Of a stretch of 64,000 nt of DNA, positions 46,671-57,872 are shown piece by piece (positions within the stretch are counted from its first letter, which is position 1; each line of letters begins with the position of its first letter). Origin of the DNA: Lutraria lutraria (lineage: Eukaryota; Mollusca; Bivalvia; Venerida; Mactridae); the NCBI GenBank assembly GCA_964023205.1, contig OZ026847.1, positions 13,957,182 to 14,021,181 on the forward strand, read 5' to 3'. Both the position numbers and the translations under genes were made by a program. Under the pieces are notes generated by a model. It saw only the letters and a list, made by a program, of their open reading frames with translations. It was not told the DNA's origin and searched no databases.

Positions 46671-47735
46671 GGGCCGTGGTCTAGTGGTCAGTTGTTTAAA
46701 TTGTAGCCCGGCTGGCGATCCGTGATGGATTCCTAGTGGTGGCAGGTCATACCCTTCCAAGAATGTTTGAAAACAATGGCGATTTTCCTCCTTATGTGAC
46801 GAATTAACAGTATGTAAGAACTGGTTAGAATACAGTCCATGTAAACTTAACAGTATGTAAGAACTGGTTAGAATACAGTCCATGTAAACTTAACAGTATG
46901 TAAGAACTGGTTAGAATACAGTCCATGTAAACTTAACAGTATGTAAGAACTGGTTAGAATACAGTCCATGTAAACTTAACAGTATGTAAGAACTGGTTAG
47001 AATACAGTCCATGTAAACTTAACAGTATGTAAGAACACAGTTAGAATACAGTCCATGTAAACTTAACCGTATGTAAGAACTGGTTAGAATACAGTCCACG
47101 TAAACTTAACAGTATGTAAGAACTGGTTAGAATACAGTCCATGTAAACTTAACAGTATGTAAAAACTGGTTAGAATACAGTCCATGTAAACTTAACAGTA
47201 TGTAAGAACACAGTTAGAATACAGTCCATGTAATCTTAACAGTATGTAAGAACTGGTTAGAATACAGTCCATGTAAACTTAACAGTATGTAAGAACTGGT
47301 TAGAATACAGTCCACGTAAACTTAACAGTATGTAAGAACTGGTTAGAATACAGTCCATGTAAACTTAACAGTATGTAAGAACTGGTTAGAATACAGTCCA
47401 CGTAAACTTAACAGTATGTAAGAACTGGTTAGAATACAGTCCACGTAAACTTAACAGTATGTAAGAACTGGTTAGAATACAGTCCACGTAAACTTAACAG
47501 TATGTAAGAACTGGTTAGAATACAGTCCACGTAAACTTAACAGTATGTAAGAACTGGTTAGAATACAGTCCACGTAAACTTAACAGTATGTAAGAACTGG
47601 TTAGAATACAGTCCACGTAAACTTAACAGTATGTAAGAACTGGTTAGAATACAGTCCACGTAAACTTTATAGTTGAATCAGCCGCCATTATATAACTTAA
47701 CTTAAAAAAATGTTTACAAACGGCGTTAAACACAA
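46671..47735 (+). mobile_element. tRNA-derived SINE (family 1) carrying an internal minisatellite
   Basis: The head has A box TGGTCTAGTGG (46678-46688) and an eroded B box near 46727. The usual family body follows (GCAGGTCATACCCTTCCAAG, GATTTTCCTCCTTATGTGAC). The block that occurs once in the sister SINEs (CTGGTTAGAATACAGTCC) is here repeated about 20 times, after which the normal SINE 3' end resumes (GAATCAGCCGCCATTATATA, then GGCGTTAAACACAAATAAAT). The array is therefore an expansion within one SINE copy. Confidence 0.9.
46806..47667 (+). repeat. Minisatellite, 43-bp unit, 20 copies, inside a SINE
   Basis: Units start AACAGTATGTAAGAACTGGT at 46806, 46849, 46892 and so on to 47625. Two units carry AGAACACAGTTAG and are 44 bp. 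Proximal units mostly read CAGTCCATG and distal units mostly CAGTCCACG, showing local homogenisation. Confidence 0.95.
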
Positions 47736-48226
47736 ATAAATGTGTATTAGATATACTAGATAAATGAAAATGCCATATTTCATACTATTATTTTCATGAC
47801 ACTCAATTTATCAAGTTAAAAAAAGTTCAATTTACATTCTGAGTATTTTGTTAAATTAAAGTAATTCATTCGACCGGCCTTACAGAGTGGGAACGAGTCG
47901 AACGAAAACTGGGACTGTTTGTGAATCGAAATTAATTTGGCAATAAGTCTGGTGAGTGGGAACATTAGAAATCTAATTAATAACAACATGCCAATTAGGA
48001 CGTCTTCCCTGCATCTCTACTACAATTATCTGCAACAAAAGGTTTTTGTGTATGGAAGAGACAGGGATATAAATAATAAAACAACAGGATTCCGGCTTTA
48101 TACAACAACGTTATAAACTTCAGCTTTCAACACAGGCTTCTATGTTTTCCAACCAACAAAACATTCTATGTAAATGTTCACGCACGCAATTACAGGCTGA
48201 ATAAATAGTCTCTTTTAATATGCCGC
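47736..48226. other. Intergenic AT-rich DNA
   Basis: No supported feature. Confidence 0.45.
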
Positions 48227-48400
48227 CAAACCTGTGAACAAAGGACACACTTGGGAAAGACAAATAGTGGCCTTTATTGACAGGCTGCCCTTATTCGAAT
48301 GTCATTATGTCCTAAATAATCAATGACAGCTTTTAAAGAATGGTATTTATTCTCAGGATGATCTTCTTTATTCAGAGTTGGCCATTAACACTGGTTAGCC
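48227..48400. mobile_element. Foldback MITE family 1, copy 4 (inverted)
   Basis: CCAAACCTGTGAACAAAGGA, TGGGAAAGACAAATAGTGGC, CTTTATTGACAGGCTG, ATCAATGACAGCTTTTAAAG and TATTCAGAGTTGGCCATTAA follow the family in the opposite reading direction from the copy at 19529. The outer ACAGT is lost on both sides. Confidence 0.75.
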
Positions 48401-48965
48401 GGACAAAATTAATAAATTGCAATTTTGTATTTTTATTCCGGAATTGCATACAGCGGTAATTGTTGCACCGTGCTTAATTCGTTAGAATCTTAATATTATG
48501 TGAAAGTCGTTAAAATGTTCGTCATATTTTTTTTATTACTCATGCATACATTTTATTGTAAAACGTATGTACAGTTACATGAAATAAAAATGTAAAAAGC
48601 AAGAACAAATCCTTTCGTATGACGCACACGGAACAACATACATGGGTGTAATCAGGGGCGTTATATTCCGGATAATTTCTAAAATAAAGATTTGAGGAAA
48701 CTTTGAGGTCATTGTTGATTTTCAAATAGTCTAGTTTCTTTTGGCACTTCTTTTTTATGCCAATTAACTTTATAATAAAGGGAAATTAATCAAGACATTT
48801 TGACTCTTAGACAAATCACGCACTTTCATATCAAAATTGACCCCCAGCTAATATTCAGGATTAAGAATACTGCCTTGTAATTTACAACCCCTGTTTAAAC
48901 TACTATTTAACAGTTATGTAACAAAAACAAAAATCGATATTTTACAATGATTGTGCAAAATGACT

Positions 48966-49152
48966 TTTAAATTAGTCAATCATTGAATCAGTCATCAGCC
49001 ATTGAGTCAAAACTTGATTCAGTCAGCCAATGTGTCATCAAAACAATCATCAATTCAGTCGATCAGTTAGTCTGTCAGTTAATGAGTCATAGAATCAATC
49101 ATTAATTCAGTCGTTCATTGAATCTGTCTGTCAATGAGTCCTCGAAGCAATC
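48966..49152 (+). repeat. Degenerate TCAGTCAATCATTGA simple tract with TGAGTCA motifs
   Basis: A short-period imprecise repeat of TCAGTCA, TCAATCA, TTGAATC and TGAGTCA. Exact TGAGTCA (the AP-1 consensus) occurs at 49003-49009 and 49083-49089. It lies 390-575 bp upstream of the start codon of the TRIM-like gene. Regulatory function is speculative, since the motif follows from the repeat itself. Confidence 0.6.
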
Positions 49153-49181
49153 TATAAACGAAGCACGGACTATGTTTTGGA

Positions 49182-49198
49182 GGGGGGGGGGGGGGGGG
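49182..49198 (+). repeat. Poly-G tract (17 G)
   Basis: An uninterrupted run of 17 G, about 340 bp upstream of the TRIM-like start codon. Confidence 0.95.
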
Positions 49199-49540
49199 TC
49201 TTGGTGTTAAATGGATAGTGTTTCAACTTTCAAAGTCGTGTAATTACACAAAGTGTCAATGTATATAGTGTCCCTGGTTATATCAAAGTATTAATATACC
49301 CAACATGACTATAATTACAACCTAAAGGTTAGGGTACATTAGCACTGGGATTATATCGACGTTACAAGAGTGCTAAAATGATTTCTTAAATTTTATATCA
49401 AGAACGATTCGACCAAGCTTCAACAGACGGCTACGATATATTGATAGTATTCGCTTTCGTATTATGTATAGGTTTCCTTATTAGGAAATTCCCCAAAAAG
49501 ATTGTGAAAACGAAAGTTGGGTTCAAAGTCCAGCATAACA

Positions 49541-52500
49541 ATGGCGTACGGAGGACGTTCCCAGGTAAAAATGTCAGATGAAACATTTGATTTCGTTTGT
49601 ACTGCTTGTGCTCGAGAAAACAAGACTTTAGAAGCTGTGAAATATTGTCTAGAGTGTGGCGATTATTGTTGTCAATCATGTACCGATTTTCACAAGAAGA
49701 TACACGTTTTAAAAGGTCACAATCTTACAGATGTGAGTCAAGCAAACCAAGCGACCAGTCAACAATCAGTACCGACAGAATTTCCTACAGAAAGATGCAG
49801 TATACACAGAAGTAAAGTGATAGATATGTATTGTGAATATCATGATGTTGTTGGATGTATTGTTTGTTTCGCTAAAGATCACAAGTAAGTATTTATTTAT
49901 AGATCATAAATTTAAAATTTGGGACACTTGTTAAGCAAAGTTTTAGATTTATATTTTTTGGCCTCGTTTCATCAATATATTCTTATCTTTCGTAAGATTC
50001 TTTCCTACGAAGATACTGACGACAAAAGTTATGAAATTCTTAAACCGTTTTATCAACTTATCTAAATGTGTAAAGACCGCGATGCACGGGTAAAGTTTAT
50101 TCACCGGCCCTAGCTATGTAAATAAGAAAAATACACTTGATTCTATACATATGTTGTATAGAGAATTTTATTTTCTATTTCTCGACAGATTTTTGTAAAT
50201 TATACACCAAATTAAAGATGAAGCTCTAATCTTTTAGAAAACGTAAACTATTTGATATATATTAACTGAAATATGTTTTTAAACAATGTGAACATTGACT
50301 CATGATAAATGTGTTTTTGAGTCGCTCAAACTTGCACATAAAATTACTTTATTTGCACGCCTATGTATGTTGGACAACCCAACTGTATTGTTTATGATTA
50401 ATGCTGGTCAGATCAAATTATTATCGTTTGAGCAATAAGATTTCACAGTAAGATTCGGAGAAAAACAGTTAATAAATACGAAAACTCAAAATGCATTTTA
50501 ATATCTCTTAGCTTTATTTTTCAATTTTTATCATGAACAATATGCTTTATGGCTATTAAACGCACATACGATCGATGAAAGAGAAATGCCAAAAATGTTT
50601 CTTTTGTAGATAAAAATGTGTTCACGGTCTTAAAATAAGTTTTAGAAATATCAGATTGTCAACAATTAAGTTATAACATCAGCGATATACGCACATGCGT
50701 AATGTTAATTTGAAAAGTGAACAATATAAAAATGCCATCTAAGTCAAAAGCTAATATTATGTCTAATAATCGTTAATCACGGTGTTTAAAATATAATTAT
50801 GCATGATTCAAATAAATAATATCTGACAGTGCTTCTAATCCCTGCAAATACAACTGAAAGTTTACCATTTGAGTTCTAATTTAAACTAGAAATGTGTCCG
50901 ACTGTCTGACACGAATGCCTTTCGAGAGCTAAGTCAAAAAGGGATCATAACTCCAGTGAAAATGTTTGGATTTTATGTCACATCGAACTTGACCTGTATT
51001 TGATATTATATTCCTTCATGTAAAATATGAAACCATCCTTGAAATATTTCTTGAGTTATTGCTCAGAAACCAAAATTTGAACGGACATACATACTCATGA
51101 GAGGTATGTTATGGGGTGCACCCTTTGATCTTTTCGGTGTTTTATCCTCAAAACTTGCTCCCAACAAGTCGAAATTATCCCCACAATTCCAGTTTGTACC
51201 TCACAATGCCAAAATGTACAAACCCTTACCCAAACCCTAACCCCTAAACCACCCTCTGGTGTGTACGGACGGACTCACAGACGCACGGACGGACAGAGGA
51301 AACACGATACGCTCCTCCGCCATTTCGAATAGCGGGACATAAAAAATCCAAAACCAAGCAACAGCGGGGGTTACATTCTTCCTTGTGTGCATAAAATTCA
51401 TTTATAACTGGCTACGCCCTTGAACATTAAACTAAATTTAAGAAAGCTAAGAAAAAAATGATGAAACATATTTTAACGTTCAGAAGGGAGATAAGACACT
51501 TCTTACTTAAGAAGTGGTGTAAGATGTTTGATGAAACGGGGCCAAATATTTGTGTAACAAACTCTTGTATTATCTTAGGGGTATAGCGTGGGGCCAATAT
51601 ACATAGTATATATCAGTCCCAGGTGCAGCAAGGGACACTACGTACGATATAGTGTCCCCGGTGCAACATATATGGTTTATATTATTCTAATATTGAAGTA
51701 AGAAGTATTTACCAAAACAGTAAGCCTGTACATGCATTAAAGTATAGGACAAAAATCTTTTCCAGTTTGGGTTCCGTGATTATTTCAAAACCAGTGAAAC
51801 AACATATCTGTAATATAGCTTATGTTATATAAAAATTATCATCTTTCATTGAATAAAAATACACATGAATGACTTGTAGCGTCTTCTTCAATGATTCAAT
51901 GTTTATTCATGTACGATTACAACAAAAACAGATATTGCATTTTTGTAGTCCTGACAAATATTTGTCCTCGAGTATAATTTGATTTCTATATTGCAGGTTC
52001 TTGTACAACCAAAGACATTCAAAATTATGACACTCACATATAAATAATATGATGATAAATATATAACTTGTAATCAAATTATTATCAGATATGTTTGGCA
52101 TTGTTCTTTGTTATGTCTGTATTTCACCTGCATGTTTAAAATAATAAATCTATGACTATTTCAGATCTTGTCAAGACAGTCATATTCACTCAGTACCAGA
52201 TATGATTGACACCCTATTCAAGTTATCTGACTGTAAACATACGCATAGTCTTCTTAAAGATATGATGGTTTCCATGGAAACACTGAGTAAAGATAAAGAT
52301 ACCCAACTTCAAGCTTTAAACAAAGTGAAGAAAGAAGCTCTGGACAAAGTGACGACATTCCAGAAAGCTTTGGAATCTATTCTTAGAAAAATTACCGAGT
52401 CATCAAAGAATGAAGTACATGCTGTGTGCAAGGAACTTGAAAAAGAAATACTAGAAGAAAAACACAATGTTGATAAAATTCATAAAGATTTACAGACGAC

Positions 52501-53539
52501 AGATGATGAACTACAGCGATCAGAGGGAAACAGGGCTCAGCGTTTTGTTTGTTCAAAGTTGGCCATAGAAACGATAAAAGTAGCAGACCATAAGAAGAAC
52601 GAACATTTACAACATAATACAGACACAGATATATCATTTATTCCAAACCAATCATTGATGGAATACATCAAAGATCTACTAGGTATTGGTAAAGTACAGA
52701 AACATGTAATACAGAAACATGTAACACAGAAACATGATCATCTCTATAAAATCAAGATAATTAAAGATATCAACATAAAACTGACTGTGGATCATAAGGA
52801 ATGTAGTTGCACTGGATGCTGTCTGACATATGATAACAAAGTCATTGTAACAGATTGGACAAATAAGAAACTAAAACGTATTGATCTACAGAAGATGTCA
52901 GTTGTTGACTATTGTACTTTAGATTCTGAACCATTTGGTGTATGTTGTATCAGCAAACATGAAGTTGCTGTTGCATGTCATTCTGACAACAAGATCCAGT
53001 TTTTTTCCATTAATAATAAGATGGCACCTACAAGACAAATTAAAATGTCTCATGATTGTTATGGTATTGCTTTCAATGATGGTAAACTTTATGTGACAGA
53101 TTATGATAATTCACTCTATATTCATGATATGACTGGTTCCCTACTGAAGACCATTACATATGATAAAGCTGGAAATAAACTGTTCCATAGAAGTCAACAT
53201 GTTACATTCAATGAACATAGAAACAGAATGTTTGTTGGAGGTGGGGACAATGGACTTGTGTGTTTTGATGGAATGGGAAATTATCTGTCTACTGTAACAG
53301 ACACTGACATAAAAGATGTAGATGGTGTATGTGTTGATGGTAGAGGAAACATATTTATAGGCGGGTTTTTGTCTCATAATGTGGTACAATACAGTGAGGA
53401 TGGGAAGAAACATGGTGTGGTTGTGAAGAAAGAAGATGGATTACAACAACCACGATCAGTGTGCTTTCATCCTGGTCTGAATACAATGTTTGTTATCATG
53501 CATAACAGTGACGTTGTGAAAATGTATGAACTGAAATAA
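49541..53539 (+). CDS. TRIM-like protein: two B-boxes, coiled coil, NHL-like propeller (no RING); two coding exons
   Basis: The coding sequence is join(49541..49884, 52165..53539), 1719 nt, 572 residues. Exon 1 ends CACAA|GTAAGT and exon 2 follows TATTTCAG; the split codon gives Lys115 and the frame continues without a break. An in-frame TGA at 49505 and the context ACAATGG support ATG 49541. B-box 1 spans ~20-60 (Cys20, Cys23, Cys36, Cys39, Cys44, Cys47, His51/55, His60). B-box 2 spans ~86-123 (Cys86-x2-His89, Cys98, His101, Cys106-x2-Cys109, His114, then Cys117, His121, His123) and is completed only across the splice. A coiled coil follows (~130-240), then a QKHV-type mini-repeat (~294-306), then ~250 residues of blade-like repeats (VIVTDWTNKKLKRID, GVCVDGRGNIFIGG, RSVCFHPGLNTMF). 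No RING precedes B-box 1, so E3 ligase activity cannot be assumed. In this family propellers usually bind protein or RNA. The role is probably regulatory or immune-related, by analogy with bivalve relatives. Confidence 0.9.
49885..52164 (+). other. Intron of the TRIM-like gene
   Basis: The intron begins GTAAGTATTT and ends TGACTATTTCAG, both strong consensus sites. It interrupts B-box 2 in phase 2. It contains a dispersed repeat (50883-51340) and a small hairpin with stems GGGACACTA (51632-51640) and TAGTGTCCC (51650-51658). No other gene was seen within. Confidence 0.88.
50883..51340 (+). repeat. Dispersed repeat, 'ACTAGAAATGTG' family, copy 2 (intronic)
   Basis: AAACTAGAAATGTGTCCG, AGAGCTAAGTCAAAAAGGG, GTGAAAATGTTTGGAT, TTGAGTTATTGCTCAGAA and CCGCCATTTCGAATAGCGGG are in the same order as at 748-992. 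An extra ~150 bp between ~51100 and ~51260 is absent from the first copy. Confidence 0.75.
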
Positions 53540-53632
53540 ATAGAAAAACTTTACTGTTATAAATGATAAATACTTTACATGATTTCTTCTTGTTATTTCG
53601 ATAAGGGTAATGTGGCACCTGTGTGGTTGAAC

Positions 53633-53766
53633 ATTCAAACTTGTGTAAGCAGCCACTTACAAAAAGGCCATCTTGTGAATTAAGGCCATTAAAAACTTCA
53701 TTGTCTATTTAGAACAAAATGATCTCGGAATATATAAACCACCTGTCAATGCAGGCCGCCTTGTGT
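53633..53766. mobile_element. Foldback MITE family 1, copy 5 (fragment)
   Basis: TTCAAACTTGTGTAAGCAGC, GAACAAAATGATCTCGGAAT and CACCTGTCAATGCAGGCC match the family core. The right end is missing. It lies ~95 bp after the stop codon of the TRIM-like gene, probably in its 3' UTR. Confidence 0.7.
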
Positions 53767-53861
53767 ATATTTGCTAATGCTTTTGTTGATTTATAATTTA
53801 ACAGTAAATCTTTCATGTATATACCATGTCACTTGTGATATACATTTTCGTTTTGTTTTTA

Positions 53862-55016
53862 GCTCACATGTCACAAAGTGACAAAGTGAGCTATTAGGAT
53901 CACTCTCCGTCCGGCGTCGTGTGGTGTGCGTCGTCAAACTTTATGTTGTGACCACACTAGGGGCCACATTTTTGGCTCAATTTTAGCAAAACTGGGTCAG
54001 AACGTTAATATCAACAAAATCTCGGACGAGTTCGATATTGGGCCATTTGGGGTCAAAAACTAGGTCACCAGGGCCAAATAAGGGAAAACCTTGTGAACAC
54101 TTTAGAAATCACTGTTTTGACTGCATCTTCATGAAACTTTGTCAGAATATTTATTTTAATAATATGTAGGTCAAGTTTGATAATGGGTCATTTCTGTAGT
54201 AGAATTAGGTCATTAGGGCAAATTGCTGGAAAACCTTGTGGACACTCTAGAAGTCACTGTTTTGATTGGATGATCATGAAACCTTGTCAGAATGTTTGTC
54301 TTCATAATATCTTGGACGAGTTCGAACATGGGTCGTCTTGGGTCTAAAACTACGTCGCTAGGTCAAATCTTATGAAAAACCATGTTAACACTGTAGATTT
54401 CACAGTTATTATTGGATCTTCACCAAACTTTGTCAAATAGTTTGTTTTAATGATATAATGGTCAAGAATAAATGTGGGTCATCTGGGGTCAATAACTAGG
54501 TCACCAGGTCAAATCTTAGGAAAACTTTGTTAACACTGTAGATGTCAGTTTTCATTGGATCTTCACCAAACCTTGTCAAAATGTTTGCCTCAATGATATG
54601 TGGGTCAAGGATGAAGATGGGTCAGCCGGGTTCAAAAACTGGGTCACAAGGTCGAATCTTAGGTAAAAATCTTGTAAAAGCTCTTAATGTCATGGTTTTG
54701 ATTGGATCTTGGCCAAACCTTGTCAGATTGTTTGTCTTAATGATATTAAGGACAAGTTCAAATATGGGTCACCTAGGGTCAAAAACCAGGTCACAAGGTC
54801 AAATCTTAGGAAAACCTTATTAACACTGTTGATGTCAAATTTTGATTGTATCTTCACCAAACCTAGTCAGACTGTTTGTCTTAATGATATGTAAGACAAA
54901 TTCGAACATAGGTGGTCTGGGGTCAAAAACTAGGTCACCGGTTCAAAACAATGTTTTAATGAGTGAACAGTGATTGTCCTGTGAGCGATATAGGGCCATC
55001 TTGGCCCTCTTGTTAT
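53862..55016 (+). repeat. Dispersed repeat of ~145-bp internal units (~7 units)
   Basis: It begins AGCTCACATGTCACAAAGTG and ends GAGCGATATAGGGCCATCTT followed by GGCCCTCTTGTTA. Between them a unit with TTGTCAGAATGTTTGTCTTA, GGGTCAAAAACTAGGTCACC and AATCTTAGGAAAACC recurs; anchor positions ~53996, 54141, 54286, 54432, 54574, 54722 and 54866 give spacings of 142-148 bp. I recognise this style from bivalve genomes. A smaller copy is at 14097-14550. The two short open frames inside (54542-54894) are by-products. Confidence 0.85.
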
Positions 55017-55034
55017 AATATTGTGTTTTATAAA

Positions 55035-55050
55035 TATGTGAAATAAAGAA
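55035..55050 (+). promoter_or_regulatory. Candidate polyadenylation signal downstream of the TRIM-like gene
   Basis: GTGAAATAAAGAATTA contains AATAAA at ~55042, about 1.5 kb after the stop. A closer AATAAA overlaps the stop codon itself (53535-53540), so which signal is used is not decided by sequence. Confidence 0.3.
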
Positions 55051-55559
55051 TTATATGATGTTCTACAGTAGAAAGTACAAATCCATTTTATGTATTATAA
55101 TTGTGCAAAAAGCGTATTTTTCATAACTTTTCAGGAGACATACTTTAGACCATTTTTATTTACCAGGCTTTATATAGACTTGTAAAATAAATTTTACAGT
55201 TGTATGTGATTGTAAACTTTTAGTTTGAATTTAGTTTAAATGAATATAATTAAAAAACATAGATTTTTATACTTTTTTGTTCTTTATTAATACATGGAGA
55301 ATTATGGACGTGTTATTAACAATCTTTGAACTGCAAAACTAACGAAATACTGAGGACTTGTGTCATACGATAGCATTATACATAGACAGAAAATATATTT
55401 TCAATCCAGTAGGTCATCAGGCCTGTGAGGTGAACGTACAACATTTATCAAAACACATGAATATAAACATGAACAAAATGTGCAGAAGGCTGCAGACAAC
55501 TAAAATAAACATTCACATACAACCATAACAAGTAATACTAATGCATGTACATTTTGTAG
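55051..55559. other. Intergenic AT-rich DNA
   Basis: No supported feature. Confidence 0.45.
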
Positions 55560-55708
55560 ACAGTAAACCCCCAAAAACTGGACCCCTTCCGGACTGGGCC
55601 AAAATTCCGGATTCTGAGAATTTCGGCTTTCACAGCTTTTGATAAAAAAGTGGAACTTTAAAAAATTTCCATTTCTCAGGAAATTCCGGGTTTCAGAGGT
55701 TGTACTGT
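55560..55708. mobile_element. MITE family 3
   Basis: It begins ACAGTAAACCCCCAAAAACT and ends AGAGGTTGTACTGT, whose reverse complement is ACAGTACAACCTCT. Internal blocks GGACCCCTTCCGGACTGG and TTCCGGATTCTGAGAATTTC are inverted against CTCAGGAAATTCCGGG, so the element folds back. A relative lies at 22198-22321. Confidence 0.75.
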
Positions 55709-56119
55709 ATCAGCTTGAGATTCGTTTGAGATCTCATTTTACATAAACTTTAAAGATATATTCATCTGTTTGACATGTAGCACACAGTGTCGATACTGAT
55801 ATTGTTACAGACGAATTGGAACAATAAAAAAAACAGTACTAATTAAACATTAAATTGAACTTTTGAGTGAGCTTTGAATGTGATCTCACGTCAATGAAAT
55901 CCTGCACTTTATATAAACTGTCTAGAAATATATCGAGCTGAATCTGATTGAGGAAAACATATTCTTTGACTAGAAGTATTTGATAGATGTCGTCTGGTAT
56001 CTTTATAAAGACGATCACGCTCTGCTCTGTTTATCGTCATAGAAAAAACGTACGCAATATGAAGTATTACAGCAGATGACGTGTTTGTCTTTCGTAGCAA
56101 AAATAATGCACAGTAATAT
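55709..56119. other. Intergenic DNA
   Basis: No supported feature. Confidence 0.4.
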
Positions 56120-56296
56120 ACAGTACAACCTCTCTAGAGCGACCATCTGATGAGCAACCACCTCTCTTCAACAAAAGCATGATTTTTCCAACTGTAGGAT
56201 TTAACTATTAATTTAATCTCTCTAGAACAACAACCTCTCAACAACAACATAATTTTGCTTCTCCCAAATGGTGTTACTTTGAAGATGTTGCTTTAT
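56120..56296. mobile_element. MITE family 2, copy 1
   Basis: It begins ACAGTACAACCTCTCTAGAG and continues GCAACCACCTCTCTTCAACA, AGGATTTAACTATTAATTTA, CAACCTCTCAACAACAACAT, TTTTGCTTCTCCCAAATGG. The same order occurs at 63814-64000. It abuts a family 1 MITE at 56297, so two MITEs lie end to end. Confidence 0.8.
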
Positions 56297-56474
56297 ACAG
56301 TCAAATCTGTGAACAAAGGCCACACTGCGGAAATATAAAATGTGAACTTAATTGACAAGAGACATTTATTTGGGGGTCATTTTGTTCTAAGTAATGAATG
56401 ACTGTTTCTAAAAGAATGGTCTTTATCCACATGGTGGCTTTTTCGAATATGGTCGCTGGCACAGATTTGATTGA
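56297..56474. mobile_element. Foldback MITE family 1, copy 6
   Basis: It begins ACAGTCAAATCTGTGAACAA and ends GGCACAGATTTGATTG, which are inverted ends. Internal TTTATTTGGGGGTCATTTTG and TGGTCTTTATCCACATGG match the copies at 48227 and 60289. Confidence 0.8.
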
Positions 56475-57872
56475 GTTAAGAAACCCGATACTCCTGTTAT
56501 AAGTTTATTCATCGTTACAATGATATAAAGTTTGTTATTACGTACACATGCATATACACGTAATGAACAAGATTTCATACCTTACAATATGGAAATAAGC
56601 AAAAGATAGGAAATGATACTTTCATTTCTTTTATGATACTGCGGAAGTGTAGTCTAAGGTCATGATTTTGATATGCCATCGTTTTCAAGAGATCACATTG
56701 ATACGACTTAAGTTTATTTAAATTCGTTTTAACTATTTCAACGTGGTTGAGTGTATGTTTTGTCAGACACCGTCCCAATGATTAAAAATGCAAATAGTTA
56801 TTTAGCTCGTGAACATTATGACCATTTGAATCTTCCCTTCCTATTCCCATACTGCACACCTAAGTAATGGCTTATCATGATATGGTGTTCGTTCATATGT
56901 GTTCAAATAATAAAAGATCACAAAACAAGAGTAGAGTGAACATGTCATTTTAATTTTCTAAATGACGAATATTGCTAAAGTTAAACACAATACTACATAA
57001 ATGACTAGAAACAGATTTTTGCAAAACATTAAAATATTATTGACCAAACACATAGGTGGGCTACCTAAACCGCCATAAGCAATGAAAATTGCGTACCCCC
57101 CCCCCCCCATTTAGTCGAATAGAAAATTAAATGTATGTAGAACATCTTTACTAAGAAATTCCAAAAGACAAGATATGAGATTTGAGTTTGGAGACAAATT
57201 TCAAGTTTGATGATTCTCGCTCGTTAGTAGACAAGAAATAGTAATACTGACATCTTGTCAATGGACAAAATTACAATATTTTGAGAAACGGCCGAAGTTT
57301 GGCGTTGTACCAGATTTGTACTGACAAAATAAGTGTCGGTAACAAATTGCTTTTTAGAAATTATTTGCAAAATCTTCCACACTCAGGTAATTATAATCTT
57401 AGCAGTCTTCTTTTTATACATTCAACGACATTCATTAATTGAAGTATGGTTGTTTCCACTGAATTATTTAACACGACTTTCTATGTAAGTTATTTTGTTA
57501 GTTAGTTAGTTAGAACAAATTAACAGAGGACTCATGTAGAGCTATAATTATTATAATTAAAATGATAAGTGTATAAGGAAATAGTAACAGGAAGAAATAT
57601 CATGTGCTAAATTACATTTATAATTACTGTTCAGGAGTGGATAATTGTTGTATATTGCTATTATTAATGCGGTGTAGAAAAATAATCCTGACGTAATATT
57701 GTATGAAATAACCTAGGAAATAATTTAGGCCAGCCATTTTCTTTTGTTGACAAACAGCGTAGGAATAAATCCATGTGAAATATCGTCCTATGGGAACTTT
57801 TGACTGACTGTTGGAAAACTAACTGTGTCTTCATGACACTGAAGTATGAATAGTCTGGGACCATCACAGATG
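56475..57872. other. Intergenic AT-rich DNA
   Basis: No gene recognised. A 13-base poly-C lies at 57096-57108 and a short (GTTA)n tract near 57504-57520. Confidence 0.45.

Noticed and set aside
49431..49815. Alternative frames overlapping TRIM-like exon 1 on both strands
   Set aside because: They lack the B-box cysteine/histidine pattern and are shadows of the real exon.
53141..53656. Minus-strand open frames over the TRIM-like propeller
   Set aside because: Antisense shadows of a well-supported coding exon.
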